Of a stretch of 64,000 nt of DNA, positions 21,328 through 33,152 are shown in pieces. Made by a program: the position numbers and the translations under genes. The stretch is from Capsicum annuum (taxonomy: Eukaryota; Streptophyta; Magnoliopsida; Solanales; Solanaceae): the NCBI RefSeq assembly GCF_002878395.1, contig NC_061116.1, forward strand, positions 119,884,692-119,948,691, given 5' to 3'. Position 1 is the stretch's first letter. Each line of letters starts with the position of its first letter. The notes beneath the pieces are model-generated. The model was not told the DNA's origin and did no database searches. It worked only from the letters and a program-made list of their open reading frames with translations.

Positions 21328-23189
21328 AGTGAGAATATCCGATTGGGACATGCCCCTAACCATAGCCAAAACCAATATCCATAAATAAACCAAAATGTCT
21401 AAAAATGTCCATAACATAAATTGGAGCCTTCCAGAAATATGGAAACTCACCACTTTAATCCAACAGCTGTCCCTGAGCCAATCACTATGTAGGAGGAGTA
21501 GAATGGCTGGTTCCTGTATAGCGTGGGTTTATTGCCGCCTAAAGATAGGTTAACGAGTGATCTCTAGCATTAACTCAGGATAAGGATAAAATAATGTCAT
21601 TTATAAAACCAAGTAAAACCATCCATATGCACACAAACCATATATATATATATATATATCCATGTCAGGAAAGGGAACCGGGTTTAGCATGCCATTAAAC
21701 CTTTACATGGGCTATGTAGTTTTGCCATCCTAAACCACCCACGGGCTATATGGGTTCAGATCCCCCTGCTGAAAAGTCCCCAATACGTGAAGCCACACGA
21801 TCAGTGAAGAAGACCTGGGATGACTAGTCATCCCCCAAATATAAAGTGTGACACCATGCACACGGCTACCAAGACCAACCTCATTTCAGCAAATATGAGT
21901 TTCAAGTTTTGGTCCCCCGGGACCTCCACCTTCCACGACTTTACTACACACCCTTTCATTATTGCCCAATTTAAACCATTACCAAGCAATGAGCCAATCC
22001 ATTAACAATTTATTAACCAAGGCAATTAATAGTGGTATCATCATACCAACAATAACTTGCAAGTTTTGTCCATAGCTAACCATATATAGGTTTAAGGGAT
22101 TCTGTGTACCCTTCAAGATTTCTAATTAACCAAAACGATGGCCACCAAGGCCTTTCTAATCCTTTTAAAACCATTTAAACTATTCATATTATTTAGGGTT
22201 TCATTACAAAGTTTAAACCATGCATAAGTTCCATTGAAAAACTAATATTATGGTGAAAACATTGCTAAAGGCATTTTATCAAACACATTGGGGGCATAGT
22301 ATTTCCAAAACCAAAGTCCATTACCAAAGAACCATTCTCATGCAATCAATTATCCAAAACCACCATTAATGCATACAAAAGAATAATTAAAATATTGAAA
22401 ACCCATAACCAAGGATTTATAACTAAAACCCCCAAATCATGGTTGAAAACTCAAAATCATACAACAATGGAATCATAAAATCATTTTATAAAACTATGCC
22501 GTTAATTGGAACTAACAATGAAGGAAGAGAACATGCCTTATTTGACAAAGTAGACAAAGATACAAGATCCCCAAATTAGAACACTAGTTGAAACCCTTGC
22601 TTCCTTGACCAAAAGCTTTTGAGAGAATTATAGAGTATTTTGAAAGAGTTTCTAAGTGTTAATGAATAGAATAATAGGGTAAATAGCCACCCAATTGAGT
22701 TAGAAGTCATGGGACCTTATTAGGATAAGTGGGAAAATGTCCAGAATACCCCCACTTAAGTTGCACAAAATCCTGTCACAGGGGTGTGACTGACCCTCTT
22801 GAGACGAACCCTTCAATACGAGTGGTACCCATAACTTGTATCCTAAGCCTTAACCCAACAACAACAAACCCAGTATATTCTCACATAGTATGGTCTGGGG
22901 AGGGTAAGATGTACGCAGTCCATACCTCTACCTCTAAAGAAGTAGAAAGACTGTTTCCTATAGACCCCCAACTCGAGACATGGAATACTAAACAAATTCA
23001 TAGTAAAGCATGGAACAAGATGACATAACATAAATACGACACCCACAAGTAATAGTAAACAGAGAAAAGTAAACAGATTTGTCATAAAGCATGAAACAAG
23101 GTATCATAACAAGAATATTACACCCAGCAAGTAATTCCCTACCCTAGAAACCCAAACTGACCCTAGCCTTCTGCCCTAATTCGCGTCCT

Positions 23190-26100
23190 CTAGATTTTTC
23201 TATCTAGGGTCATGTCCTCAGTGAGTTGTAACTGCTCCATGTCCTGTCTAATCACCTCTCCCCAGTATTTCTTCGGCGTACCCCTACCCCGTCTAAAACT
23301 GTCCAAAGCTAGCCTCTCACACCTACGAACCGGGGCATCCATGCCCCTCCTCATCACGTGTCCAAACCATCTCAATCGGACTTCCCACATCTTAATCTCC
23401 ACTGGAGTCACACCAACCTTCTCCCTAATAGTTTTATTCCAAACTCTATCTCCCCTAGTCAGCCCATACATCCAACGCAGCATCCGCCTTTCCGCCACCT
23501 TCATTTTTTGAATGTGGGAGTTCTTAACTGGCCAACACTCCGCTCCATACAATATGGCCGGACGGACTGCCACCTTGTAGAATTATCCTTTAAGCTTGGG
23601 CGGAACCTTCTTATCACACAACACCTATGAAGCGAGCTTCCACTTCATCCATACCGCCCCAATATGGTGCGAGACATCCTTATCAATCTCATCGTTACCC
23701 TGAATCATGGACTCGAGATACTTAAAACTATCCCTCTTACATACCACCTGTGATTCCAACTTCACTACCATCTTATTCTCTAGCCTCACGTTATTAAACT
23801 TGCATTCCAAATACTCTGTCTTGCTCCTACTCAACCTGAACCCTTTAGACTCAAGAGTTTATCTCCATACCTCTAATTTATCATTCACACCCCCCATGTC
23901 TCATCAATCAAAACTACATCATCTGCAAAAAGCAAACACCAAGGCACCTCTCCTTGAATACACCGCGTCAACACATCCATCACCAAAGCAAACAAAAAGA
24001 GACTAAGAGTAGATCCTTGATGCAATCCTGTCAAGACAGTGAAATGCTCTGAGTCTCCTCTCACCGTCCTCACCTGAGTTTTAGCTCCATCATACATGTC
24101 CTTAATTGCTCTGATATATGCCATCAGGACTCTACTCACCTCCAAGCATCTCCAAAGCACCTCCCTGGGGACTTTGTCGTATGCCTTCTCCAAGTCGATA
24201 AACACCATGTGCAGGTCCTTTTCCTTTACCTATACTATTCCACCATCCTCCGTACCAGGTGAATTGCCTCCTTCCTCGAGCGGCTAGGCATAAATCCAAA
24301 TTGGTTCTCCAAAATAGACACTATCCGTCTTAGCTCACCTCGACCACTCTCTCCTAAATCTTCATAGAGTGACTCAATAACTTAATACCCCTATAGTTAT
24401 TTGAACTCTGAATGTCACCCTTATTCTTATAAAGAGGGATCATAGTACTCCACCTCTAAGCCTCGGGCATTTTCATCGTCTTGAAAATTTCATTAAACAA
24501 TCCATTCAACCACGTTAAACCAGCCTCGCCAGAAAACTTCCAAAAATCCACAGGTATCTCATCAGGCCCCGTCGCCCTACCTCTTTGCATCCTGTGAACA
24601 GCCTCTCTAACCTCCTCTACCTTTAAATGTCTACAATAACTAAAATCCCGACACTCCTCTGAGTGCTCCAGCTCCCCTAACACAATAGCTCTATCCCCTT
24701 CATCATTCAAGAGCCTATGAAAATACGACTGCCATTTATTCTTAATGTGGCCGTCCTCCACCAACACCGTACCATCCTTTCCCTTAATTCACTTTACCTG
24801 ATCGAGGTCATGACCCTTCTTCTCCCTAGCCTTAGCGAGTCTAAATAACTTTTTCCCCTCCTTTCTCCTGTAACCCCGTATACTAGCTCTCAAATATTGG
24901 CGTCTTAGCTGCCGTAACTGCTAACTTAGCCTCCTTCCTAGCTAACTTGTACTCTTTCCTGTTTACCCACTTCTCTTGTTCGTCCTTACTCTCAACCAAC
25001 TTAGCATACGCTCCTTTCTTGGTCTCCACTTTCTTCTTAACCTCTTCATTCCACCACCAATCCCTCCGATGATGCCCAGCCCGGCTCCTAGAAACACCCA
25101 ACACCTCACTAGCATTCTCCCTAATGCACCTAGCCACCCTATCCCACATACTATCCACGTCCCCCCTACACTCCCACACCCCCATTCCTGCCAACTTCTC
25201 CCCTATCTCCCACGCATTCACTAGCATCAAGCCACCCGACTTAATTCTAGGTCTACACTCCTCACCCCTTCTCTTCTTATCCTTCTTTATACCCAAATCC
25301 ATAACCAANNNNNNNNNNNNNNNNNNNNNNNNNNNNNNNNNNNNNNNNNNNNNNNNNNNNNNNNNNNNNNNNNNNNNNNNNNNNNNNNNNNNNNNNNNNN
25401 NNNNNNNNACTTTCTTCTTAACCTCTTCATTCCACCACCAATCCCTCCGATGATGCCCAGGCCGACTTCTAGAAACACCCAACACCTCACTAGCATTCTC
25501 CCTAATGCACCTAGCCACCCTATCCCACATACTATCCACGTCCTCCCTACACTCCCACACCCCCATTCCTGCCAACTTCTCCCCTATCTCCCACGCATTC
25601 ACTAGCATCAAGCCACCCGACTTAATTCTAGGTCTACACTCCTCACCCCTTCTCTTCTTATCCTTCTTTATACCCAAATCCATAACCAAGAGCCTATACT
25701 GGGTCGAAAGATTCTTACTCGGGATGACCTTACAGTCCCTACACAACACCCTATCCTTTTTTCTAAGAAACAAAAAGTTAATCTGGGTCTTGGCTATTGC
25801 GCTTCGAAAGGTGATCAGGTGATCATCCTTCTTCGGAAAGCCCGAGTTCACCACCACCAGCCCAAAGGACCTCGCAAAATCCAATAGAGTAGCCCCCTCT
25901 TCATTTCTTTCCACAAAACCAAAACCACCATGCACATCACCAAAGCCTCCCGGTAACGTCCCGATATGCCCATTGAAATCCTGCTACAACAATCTTCTTC
26001 GAGCTAGGCACACCTCTCACTACCTCATCCAAAGCCTCCTAAAACTGCATTTTCTCCTCCCCATCCAAGCCTACTTGCGGTGCATAAGCACTAAACACAT

Positions 26101-26485
26101 TCAGGGTAAACCCCCTAATGACCAACTTAATAGTCATCAACCTATTGCTGATCCTCTTTACCTCTACTACGTGACCTCTAAGCTCTTCATCTACTAAGAT
26201 GCCAACTCCATTCCTACGCCTCTCGCTCCCAAAGTACCAAAGCTTGTAACCATCCACATCCCTAGCCTTAGACCCTACCTACTTGGTCTCTTGAACACAC
26301 ACAATATTAATCCTCCTCTTTCTAAGAATTTTCACAAGCTCTATGGACTTACCCTGAAGAGTCCCTATATTCCAAGACCCAACCCTCAGCCTACCAACTC
26401 TATCAACACGTCTTTCTCTACTGCCCCTGAGGCCAAACCTTGGCCTCCCTCCTACCCTCGCCCTTTTCTCTTTCCTCGCCCCCAC
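23190..26485 (-). pseudogene. LINE endonuclease-reverse transcriptase polyprotein
   Basis: A single polyprotein in pieces. Endonuclease: RVGSWNIGTL and CVQETK (about 26285-26400), NVFSAYAPQVG (about 26080), DFNGHIGTLPGGFGDVHGG in a shifted frame (about 25925-25985), and an AKTQINFLFLRK motif in which the usual Asp is Asn. A Lys-rich linker with DWWWNEEVKKK follows. RT: GRATGPDEIPVDFWK (about 24540-24590), [17 protein letters not shown] (about 24150-24205), [20 protein letters not shown] (about 23975-24030) and the catalytic box FADDVV (about 23910). The C-terminal part ends at 23190 with [10 protein letters not shown] and [10 protein letters not shown]. Stops and frameshifts are frequent. The endonuclease would nick target DNA and the RT would copy from the nick. 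Confidence 0.85.
25309..25408. other. Assembly gap (100 N) inside the LINE with duplicated flanks
   Basis: Exactly 100 N. The 281 bases 25028-25308 recur at 25409-25689 with about four substitutions. The repeated piece is the LINE linker coding region. An apparent 350-residue frame crossing the gap (24883-25935) is therefore an artefact containing the same protein segment twice. Confidence 0.95.
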
Positions 26486-27588
26486 AATAGCCCTTCACCC
26501 CAACCCCTTCGGATATGACCCTATCCAACCATCAACGCCCACAGCCACTACTACAAGAAAATATAAGAAAATATAAACAATGGTAGTAACAAAGCAACAG
26601 CAGGAAATACAAGGCTCCCACAAATTAGAAGAAATAATCAAGAAACAAAACTAAACTCAAATAGGGAGAAAAAACAAAACCAAGGTAAGGACAAAACTAA
26701 CAGTAAGAAAAATAGAGCACACTAATGGCCTGGCACCAAGGACAACCAAATAAATAATAAGGAGCAGCGCAAGTCACGAATATACTACAACAGACACGCA
26801 AGTCAAGATATAGGAGATAGTATGATAAATAATATGAAGCAAAATAAGAGGTTCAAAAATAGCAAGACAATAAAGACAACCTCAAAGCACACACTATATC
26901 CAAATTTTAAGAACAACAACTACTAGAAATCCAAATAACAGATAGGAAATCCCATGCAAATTATAGGCAACAAAAATATTGAAAAATTGCACAATAAAAT
27001 AAAGTTCAAGGGTTAGAAGTCACCAAAATATATATATCATGTAATCTGCTCTTGCTTGTTGTGCTGGAACCCGACAAATTGGGTTGCCGGAATCACTTCA
27101 CCGAAAAGTCACCGACTCAAATCTGGACAGTAGTTGCAATATCTGGTAGCGACCCCCACCTGTATTTTTTGGCTCTGCCACCTTCACCACCGACATCCGT
27201 CGAACTAGTCAAACCAGTTCGCCAAATCCAATTGCAGACCAGTAACTAGTAAGTTGCTACCTTCACAAATCTACTGATAGTGAAGAGGAGAGAGAGAAAG
27301 TGAGAGGGAAAGGGAGAGAGAGAGACCAAGAAAAAGAGGGAGAGAGAAGTGTTCCTACTTATCGCCGGTGTTATTTCGCCACTGACGTCTACTTCACAGA
27401 GACTGACCAGTCACATCAAAGAGAATGCAGGGGAAGGGAGAGACCAAGAGAGAGATAGAGCAATGTACTTACCTGTCGCCAGCGTCTGCTTCAATGGCGA
27501 CATCACAGTCAATTTAAAGAAGGCATTGAAAGATACGTTAGTTAGAGAGAAAGAGAGAAAGAGAGAGAAAAACAAGAGAGAGAATCAT
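26486..27588 (-). repeat. LINE 5' region with GA-rich tracts and duplicated unit
   Basis: Low-complexity GAGAGA tracts at 27281-27346, 27425-27460 and 27540-27585 separate diverged copies of a unit containing (A/C)TTACCTGTCGCCAGCG or CTTATCGCCGGTG. Repeated 5' units are a known design of LINE promoters; the role here is inference. 26520-27050 is AC-rich with no frame. Confidence 0.55.
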
Positions 27589-28039
27589 CCTAACCCTTAA
27601 CCCTTGGACCCAAAATTTTCCAGTGTAAAACTCATCCTACCCAAGTCGTATCGACATCATATGATCCATACCCTTCACCCGTATCCCTGGCAAGATAGAA
27701 TCACAAAAGGTTTGAGCATTGGCCACTATATAAGTCATGGGTATGACTCATACCCTAACTTACAACTCCTGGTGAGCACTTGTACTTAGATCCAACTTAA
27801 GTTACTAATTCTAAGGTTAAGTGAAGAAACCAAATGATCCATATCCAACCATACGACTCATACCACCATGTCATACCCGTTCCAGTGACCAAAATCTATC
27901 TTACCAACCAACACTGGTCAGCATACGAATGGACTATACCATTCGTACCCTAACATACGGCTCATACCCATGAGCCATATTGGGTCCAAAAACCAGAATT
28001 CCAAGAAATTTTCTAAGGTCCAGAAACCAGCGTGTTTTA

Positions 28040-28060
28040 GTCTCCTCCACTAGGAACATT
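28040..28060 (-). promoter_or_regulatory. Chromovirus C polypurine tract
   Basis: Minus strand reads CCTAGTGGAGGAGAC directly before the 3' LTR start TAAAACAC. The same arrangement (CCTAGTGGAGGAGAT then TAAAACAC) is found in element C' at 38562-38577. It primes plus-strand DNA synthesis. Confidence 0.7.
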
Positions 28061-28115
28061 CATCCTAGAATGGCGGATACGATAGTGTAACCACATGCAC
28101 GAGTCATTTACATTA

Positions 28116-31100
28116 TCAAATATATTTCCAATATTTAACAAAGTTTGAAAAAAAAGGCAAAGATATTAATCTTTCCTTTAACAAACTCAGAAAATAAAGA
28201 TGTGTTGAAGACACATACCTTCCGCATGAATCCCAAGAGAAGAAAACATATGCAGATACTTGGACTTCATGTCCTCCGTTTCCCCATGTAGCTTCATCCC
28301 CCTTATGGTTCTGCCACAGAACCTTAATCGAATCCACATCCTTGGTTCGCAACCAATGAACCTCCCTATCCAAGGTTTCAATCGGGACCTCTTCATAAGA
28401 CAGAGAGTCTGAGATACCCAACCCCTCCAAAGGAACAATCAAAGAAGGATTACCAAGACACTTCCTCAACATGGAGACATAAAATACCGGATGAATGGAT
28501 TTCAAACTAGAAGGCAACTCCAATTCATAAGCAATATTTCCAACCCTCCACAAAACTACATAAGGACCAATATACCGGGGACTGAACTTCCCCTTTTAAC
28601 CAAACCGTACTACTCCTTTCATGGGAGATACCTTGAGGAAAACCTTATCACCAATCTCAAACTCCAAGTATCTATGCCTAGCATCCGCATAGGACTTTTG
28701 GTGACTTTAGTCAGCTTTAACCCTATCCCGAATCACCTTCACCTTCTCTATAGCCTAGTAAACCAAGTCAGGACCAAACATATCCACCTCCATGAGCTCA
28801 AACCAATCAATAGGAGATCTACATATCCTACTATACAATGCCTCAAAATGAGTCATACCAATAGTAGAATGATAGCTATTGTTGTAAGAAAACTCTACCA
28901 AAGGTAGTTGGTCAACCCAATTGCCATGATAATCAATCACACAAGCCCAAAGCATATTCTCTAATATCTGAATAGTTCTCTCTGCTTGTCCATCCATATA
29001 CGAATGAAAATTAGTACTCAGACTTACCTTAGTCCCCAAACCTTTCTGAAAAAACCGCTAGAAGTAAGACGTAAACTGCGTGCCATGATCAGAAATAATC
29101 AAAATAGGTACCCCATGCAGCTTCACAATCTCTTGAAGATAGACCTTTGCATAATCCTTCACTAAAAAGGTAGTCCTCACTAGCAAGAAGTGAGCATACT
29201 TTGTTATCCTATCCACGATGACCCAAATTGAATCATATTGATTCTGAGATCGAGGAAGACCAATAATGAAATCCATATTGATTACCTCTTATTTCCATTC
29301 ATAATGAAATCTATATTGATTACCTCTCATTTCTATTTGGGCAAAACAATCTTTTGATATAACCCACTAGGTCTCATGTGCTCAACTTTAACTTGTTGAC
29401 ACACCAAGCACTCAGCCACAAAATCAGCCATATCCCTCTTCATACCATTCCACCAATACATTTTCTTTAGATCATGATACATCTTCATGGAACCTAGATG
29501 AACAACATAGCGCGACTCATGTGACTTGGCCAAAATCCTTTGCCGCAAACCATTGACATCAGGAACGTATAACCTTCCTTGGTACCGTAAAGTACCATCA
29601 CTATTGATCTCAAACACCATTACTTCTACATAACTACATCACTCTTGATTTTTATCAAGATAGGATCTAGCACTTACTTCTCCTTAATCTCTTACCAAGA
29701 GATAACCGAACCACTTACTATACCATTATACCTCTATCCTTAGAATCCAAGAGGCGAACTCTAAGATTAGCCAAGCAGTAAATATCTTTCACCAATTCCC
29801 ATTTTTCTTCCTCCATATGAGCCAAAATCCCCATGGATAACTTGTTAAGAGAATTAACAACCACATTACCCTTACCTGAGTGATAGTGAAGACTCATATC
29901 ATAGTCCTTAAGAAGCTCCAACCATCTTCTCTGCTTGAGATTGAGCTCCTTCTAAGTGAACACATACTGTAGACTCTTATGATCAGAAAAGATGTCTAAG
30001 TGTACACCATATAAATAATACTACCATATTTTCAAGAAAAAAACCACTGCCAATGGCTCAAGATAATGATTAGGATAATTCCTCTTATGTACCTTCAGCT
30101 GCCTGGAAGTATAGGCAATCACCTTCCAATGCTACATCAACACACAACCAAGACCTACCTGAGATGCATCACAATAGGCCACAAACCCATCATTGCCTTC
30201 CGACAAAGTCAGAATTAGAGCCGAAGTCATCTTGCATTACAACTTCTTAAGACTCTCCTCATAAGCATCCGACAAAGAAAACTTATCCTTCTTCTGAGTC
30301 AACTTAGTTAAAAGAGCAGCTATCGATGAAAAGCCTTCCAGAAATCACCTATATACCCATCTATGCCTAAGAAACTCTGAATGTCGGTTGAAGTCATGGG
30401 TCCAGGCCACCTGTTAACCACAAGCACCTTTTTTGGATTATCCATGATCCCTTCATTAGAAGTAATGTGACCAAGAAAAGTCATAATGCTCAAGTAAAAC
30501 ACAAACTTGGAGAACTTGGCATACAACTATTGTTCCTTTAAGGTCTACAATACCACACAGAGGTGATTAGCATGATCCACCTTACTTTTGGAATAAACCA
30601 GAATGTCATCAATTAAAACAATGATAAAGAGATCCAAGAACTGCCAAAAAACCCTATTCATCAAATCTATAAATGTCTTCAGGCGTTAGATAATCCAAAT
30701 AACATCACCAAGAATTAAAAGTGCCCATACCGAGAATAAAAAGCTATCTTCGGGATATCTTCCTCCTTAATCTCAAGCTGATGATAAGCAAACCAAAGAT
30801 TTATCTTAGAAAAAAACTCGGTACCTTGCAACTGATCAAATAAGCCATCTATCCTTGGGAAAGGATACTTGTTCTTGATCGTCACCTTATTCAATTGCCT
30901 ATAGTTAATGCACATCTAAAGGGAACCATCCTTCTTACGCATAAACAACATTGGTGCACCCCATGGGGATACACTAGGATGAATAAACCCCTTATCCAGA
31001 AGATCCTTAAATTTCTCCTTGAGTTCCCTCAACTCAATCAAAGCCATTCTATAAGGAGAAATATATATTGGATGAGTGTTTGAAACAAAGTCAATACCAA

Positions 31101-31720
31101 ACTCTATTTCCCTATCCGGAGGAATTCCAGGAAGATCATTTGAAAAGACCCTAGGAAACTCATTTACTATCAAAACTGAATGAAAAGATGGACCTTCTGA
31201 GTTACAATATATAACCCAGACCAAACTATAAAGACAACCTTTAGAGATTAACCTCTGAGATCTAAGTTATGAAATAAACCCCCTCTAGAAGCTAAGAAAC
31301 CACCCTCCCACTCTATAATCAGTTCACCAGGGAACCTAACGACAACCTTACGAGTCAGACAATCCAAGGATACAAAACAAGAGTTTAACTAATCCATCCC
31401 CAGAATAATATCATAATCCACCTTATCAAGTTTAAACAAATCTAAAAGAGTTAGCCTACCACCAATAGATGCCATGCATCCCCTATAGACTCTCTAAGTA
31501 ATAACCGAGTCATCTACCATGGTAGAAATAGAAAAAAATCTAAAATAACCTCAGGATCAAAACCAATACATACAACCAAAAATGGGGTCACATAGGAAAG
31601 AGTGGACCCTGGATCAAGCAGATAATACATGTCATGAGAAAAGAGTTGTAACATACCAGTAACGACATCATGCGATGCCTTAGATTTCTGTTGGGATGCC
31701 ACAACATACAACCTGTTCTA
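28116..31720 (-). pseudogene. Chromovirus C pol: protease, RT, RNase H, integrase, chromodomain
   Basis: Read right to left. Protease: YYLLDPGSTLSYVTPFLVV (about 31590-31640), with the DPGS active-site form. RT: PYRMALIEL (about 31050), KDGSL and [19 protein letters not shown] (about 30860-30930), HYQLEI-like block, FLGHITSNEGIM (about 30450-30490). RNase H end: YHSGKGNVVVNSLNKLSMG (about 29830-29890). Integrase: LVCQQVK zinc end (about 29390), MDFIIGLPRSQNQYDSIWVI and IISDHGTQF (29058-29276), FSYNNSYHSTIGMTHFEALY (about 28830-28890). Chromodomain: LDREVHWLRTKDV...KVLWQNH..DEATW (28290-28390). Many stops and frameshifts separate the pieces. Confidence 0.85.
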
Positions 31721-31829
31721 ACAAACACTAGAACTAGGAGTAGTAACAAAAGTAGATGCAGCACCACGGGGTGTAGGGGTTGAAAATGAAGCCACTAGTA
31801 ACTTATTTGTTCCTATAACAACCGTATTA

Positions 31830-32939
31830 ACCAAAATATCACTAAATCGATAGCCTACCTAGCCACACTTGAAGCATTTGTCCCACCCTTTATCATAATA
31901 ACCCCAATGAAGATGACCATAGAATCATCAAAAAGGGCATGAAGAAACCTATTAAACCTTACTCGCCTAAGATTGGGCACCCTTTGCTAAAGAATTGTCA
32001 CCACCCTGATGATGCCTGTCACCCGACTGCTTCAGGTAAGGAGCACTAGCAGTAGAGAAGGGTCCAAAACTCCCCCACTTTCTTTTCTACCATTTGTCTC
32101 CTTCATGACCACCCTAAGACTGAGATTCTCCCTAATCAAAAGACTTGCTCATCTTACCTTGCCGATCTCCGAACTCTGCCTGTTTTCTCTTCCCATCCTC
32201 TACCTACTGCATATAAACAATCAACTTAGAAATATCTATATCTTTAATCAACAAGGAAGGGTTGCTTTTTGAGATCAAATCTTGATTTAAACCCAAAGAA
32301 AACTTTCAAATTCTCTCTCTCATGTCAGCTACCAAATTAGGAGCATACCTTGATAATTGATAAAACTTTAAGGGATATTCCTTGACCGATATTCTTCCTT
32401 GCTTAAGAATTACAAACTCCTCTATTTTTGCTTCCCATATCTCTTGAGGAACGAAACGATCCAGAAAAACTCCAAAAAAGCATCCCATAAGGATGACTCC
32501 TCCATATCTTCTCTATCCCTATCCCACTTTTTGCACCCTTAGTACGCAACATCCTTGAGCTAATAAGCTGAAAAGTTTACAATTATTAATGGCCTGCATC
32601 ACTCTAAATATATTTTTTATTTCATTCAAGAAACCCCGAGAATCACCCTCTACCTTTACACTAGTAAAAGTAGGAGGATTCAGTTTCATAAACTGACCAA
32701 CCTTACATATCCCACTCAGCCTGAGCAGCAACCAATTGAACAATTGTACGAATAGACTGGTAAAATTCCATATTAATCACCTCACCCTGAGGAGGACAAG
32801 TAAAAACTGAAAGAACTCTAAAACAATCAAGAATAGGACCCTAAGATTGAAAATGAACTCTAGACGTAGAGCGTGCCCCATCAACATTATCCCCAAATAG
32901 GACTAAAGAGTTTTCTTGTCTTTCAGATTGTCGAGGCAT
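31830..32939 (-). pseudogene. Chromovirus C Gag
   Basis: Starts MPRQSERQENSLVLFGDN at 32939 on the minus strand, about 200 bases inside the 5' LTR. LNPPTFTSVKVEGDSRGFLNEI (about 32610-32685) and FLDRFVPQEIWEAKIEEFVILKQG (about 32400-32470) are the conserved Ty3-type capsid helices. YPLKFYQLSRYAPNLVADMRERI ends the open part at 32306. A decayed knuckle (CFKCG, about 31865-31880) has lost its later ligands. Stops and a frameshift near 32500-32560 inactivate it. Confidence 0.8.
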
Positions 32940-33132
32940 GATCTGAAAAGTGAACAACCAAGGAATAGAGAAAAATTCCAAGACTTAGACTCCAAGTTTG
33001 AAAATAGAATCCCAAGAAAGTAAAACATTCTTAAATGCCTTGTAGCCTCTCTTTTATGAGTGTGGCATTCTACACACCCCTAAAAGAGACTCTACTTGAC
33101 ACGATTTTGTGGACTTCTACTTGACTATGAAC

Positions 33133-33150
33133 CTAAAGCTCTGATAAAAA
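33133..33150 (-). promoter_or_regulatory. Chromovirus C primer binding site (degenerate)
   Basis: Minus strand reads TTTTATCAGAGCTTT a few bases inside the 5' LTR, a mutated form of TGGTATCAGAGCC. Confidence 0.55.
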
Positions 33151-33152
33151 CT

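Larger units (their letters stand above)
22857..27588 (-). mobile_element. RTE-type LINE with TTG-repeat tail, near full length, inactive
   Basis: Minus-strand: GA-rich 5' region, apurinic-type endonuclease, reverse transcriptase, short 3' region ending in TTG repeats (AACAACAAC on the plus strand at 22857). Flanks CCTAAGCCTTAACCC (22842-22856) and CCTAACCCTTAACCC (27589-27603) are a 15-bp target duplication with one mismatch. The last 100 bases, with GGTATGGACTGCGTACATC and CTCCCCAGACCATACT, resemble the 3' end of the tobacco TS SINE as I recall it. This would make the element a member of the LINE group that mobilises that SINE. It interrupts the 3' LTR of chromovirus C. Confidence 0.85.

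Noticed and set aside
24883..25935. A 350-codon LINE frame crossing the third gap
   Set aside because: The gap flanks are duplicate copies, so the linker region appears twice only because of the assembly.
28187..28438. Second open frame overlapping the chromodomain of element C
   Set aside because: An alternative frame of the same pol region; only the 28116-28553 frame shows the chromodomain residues.
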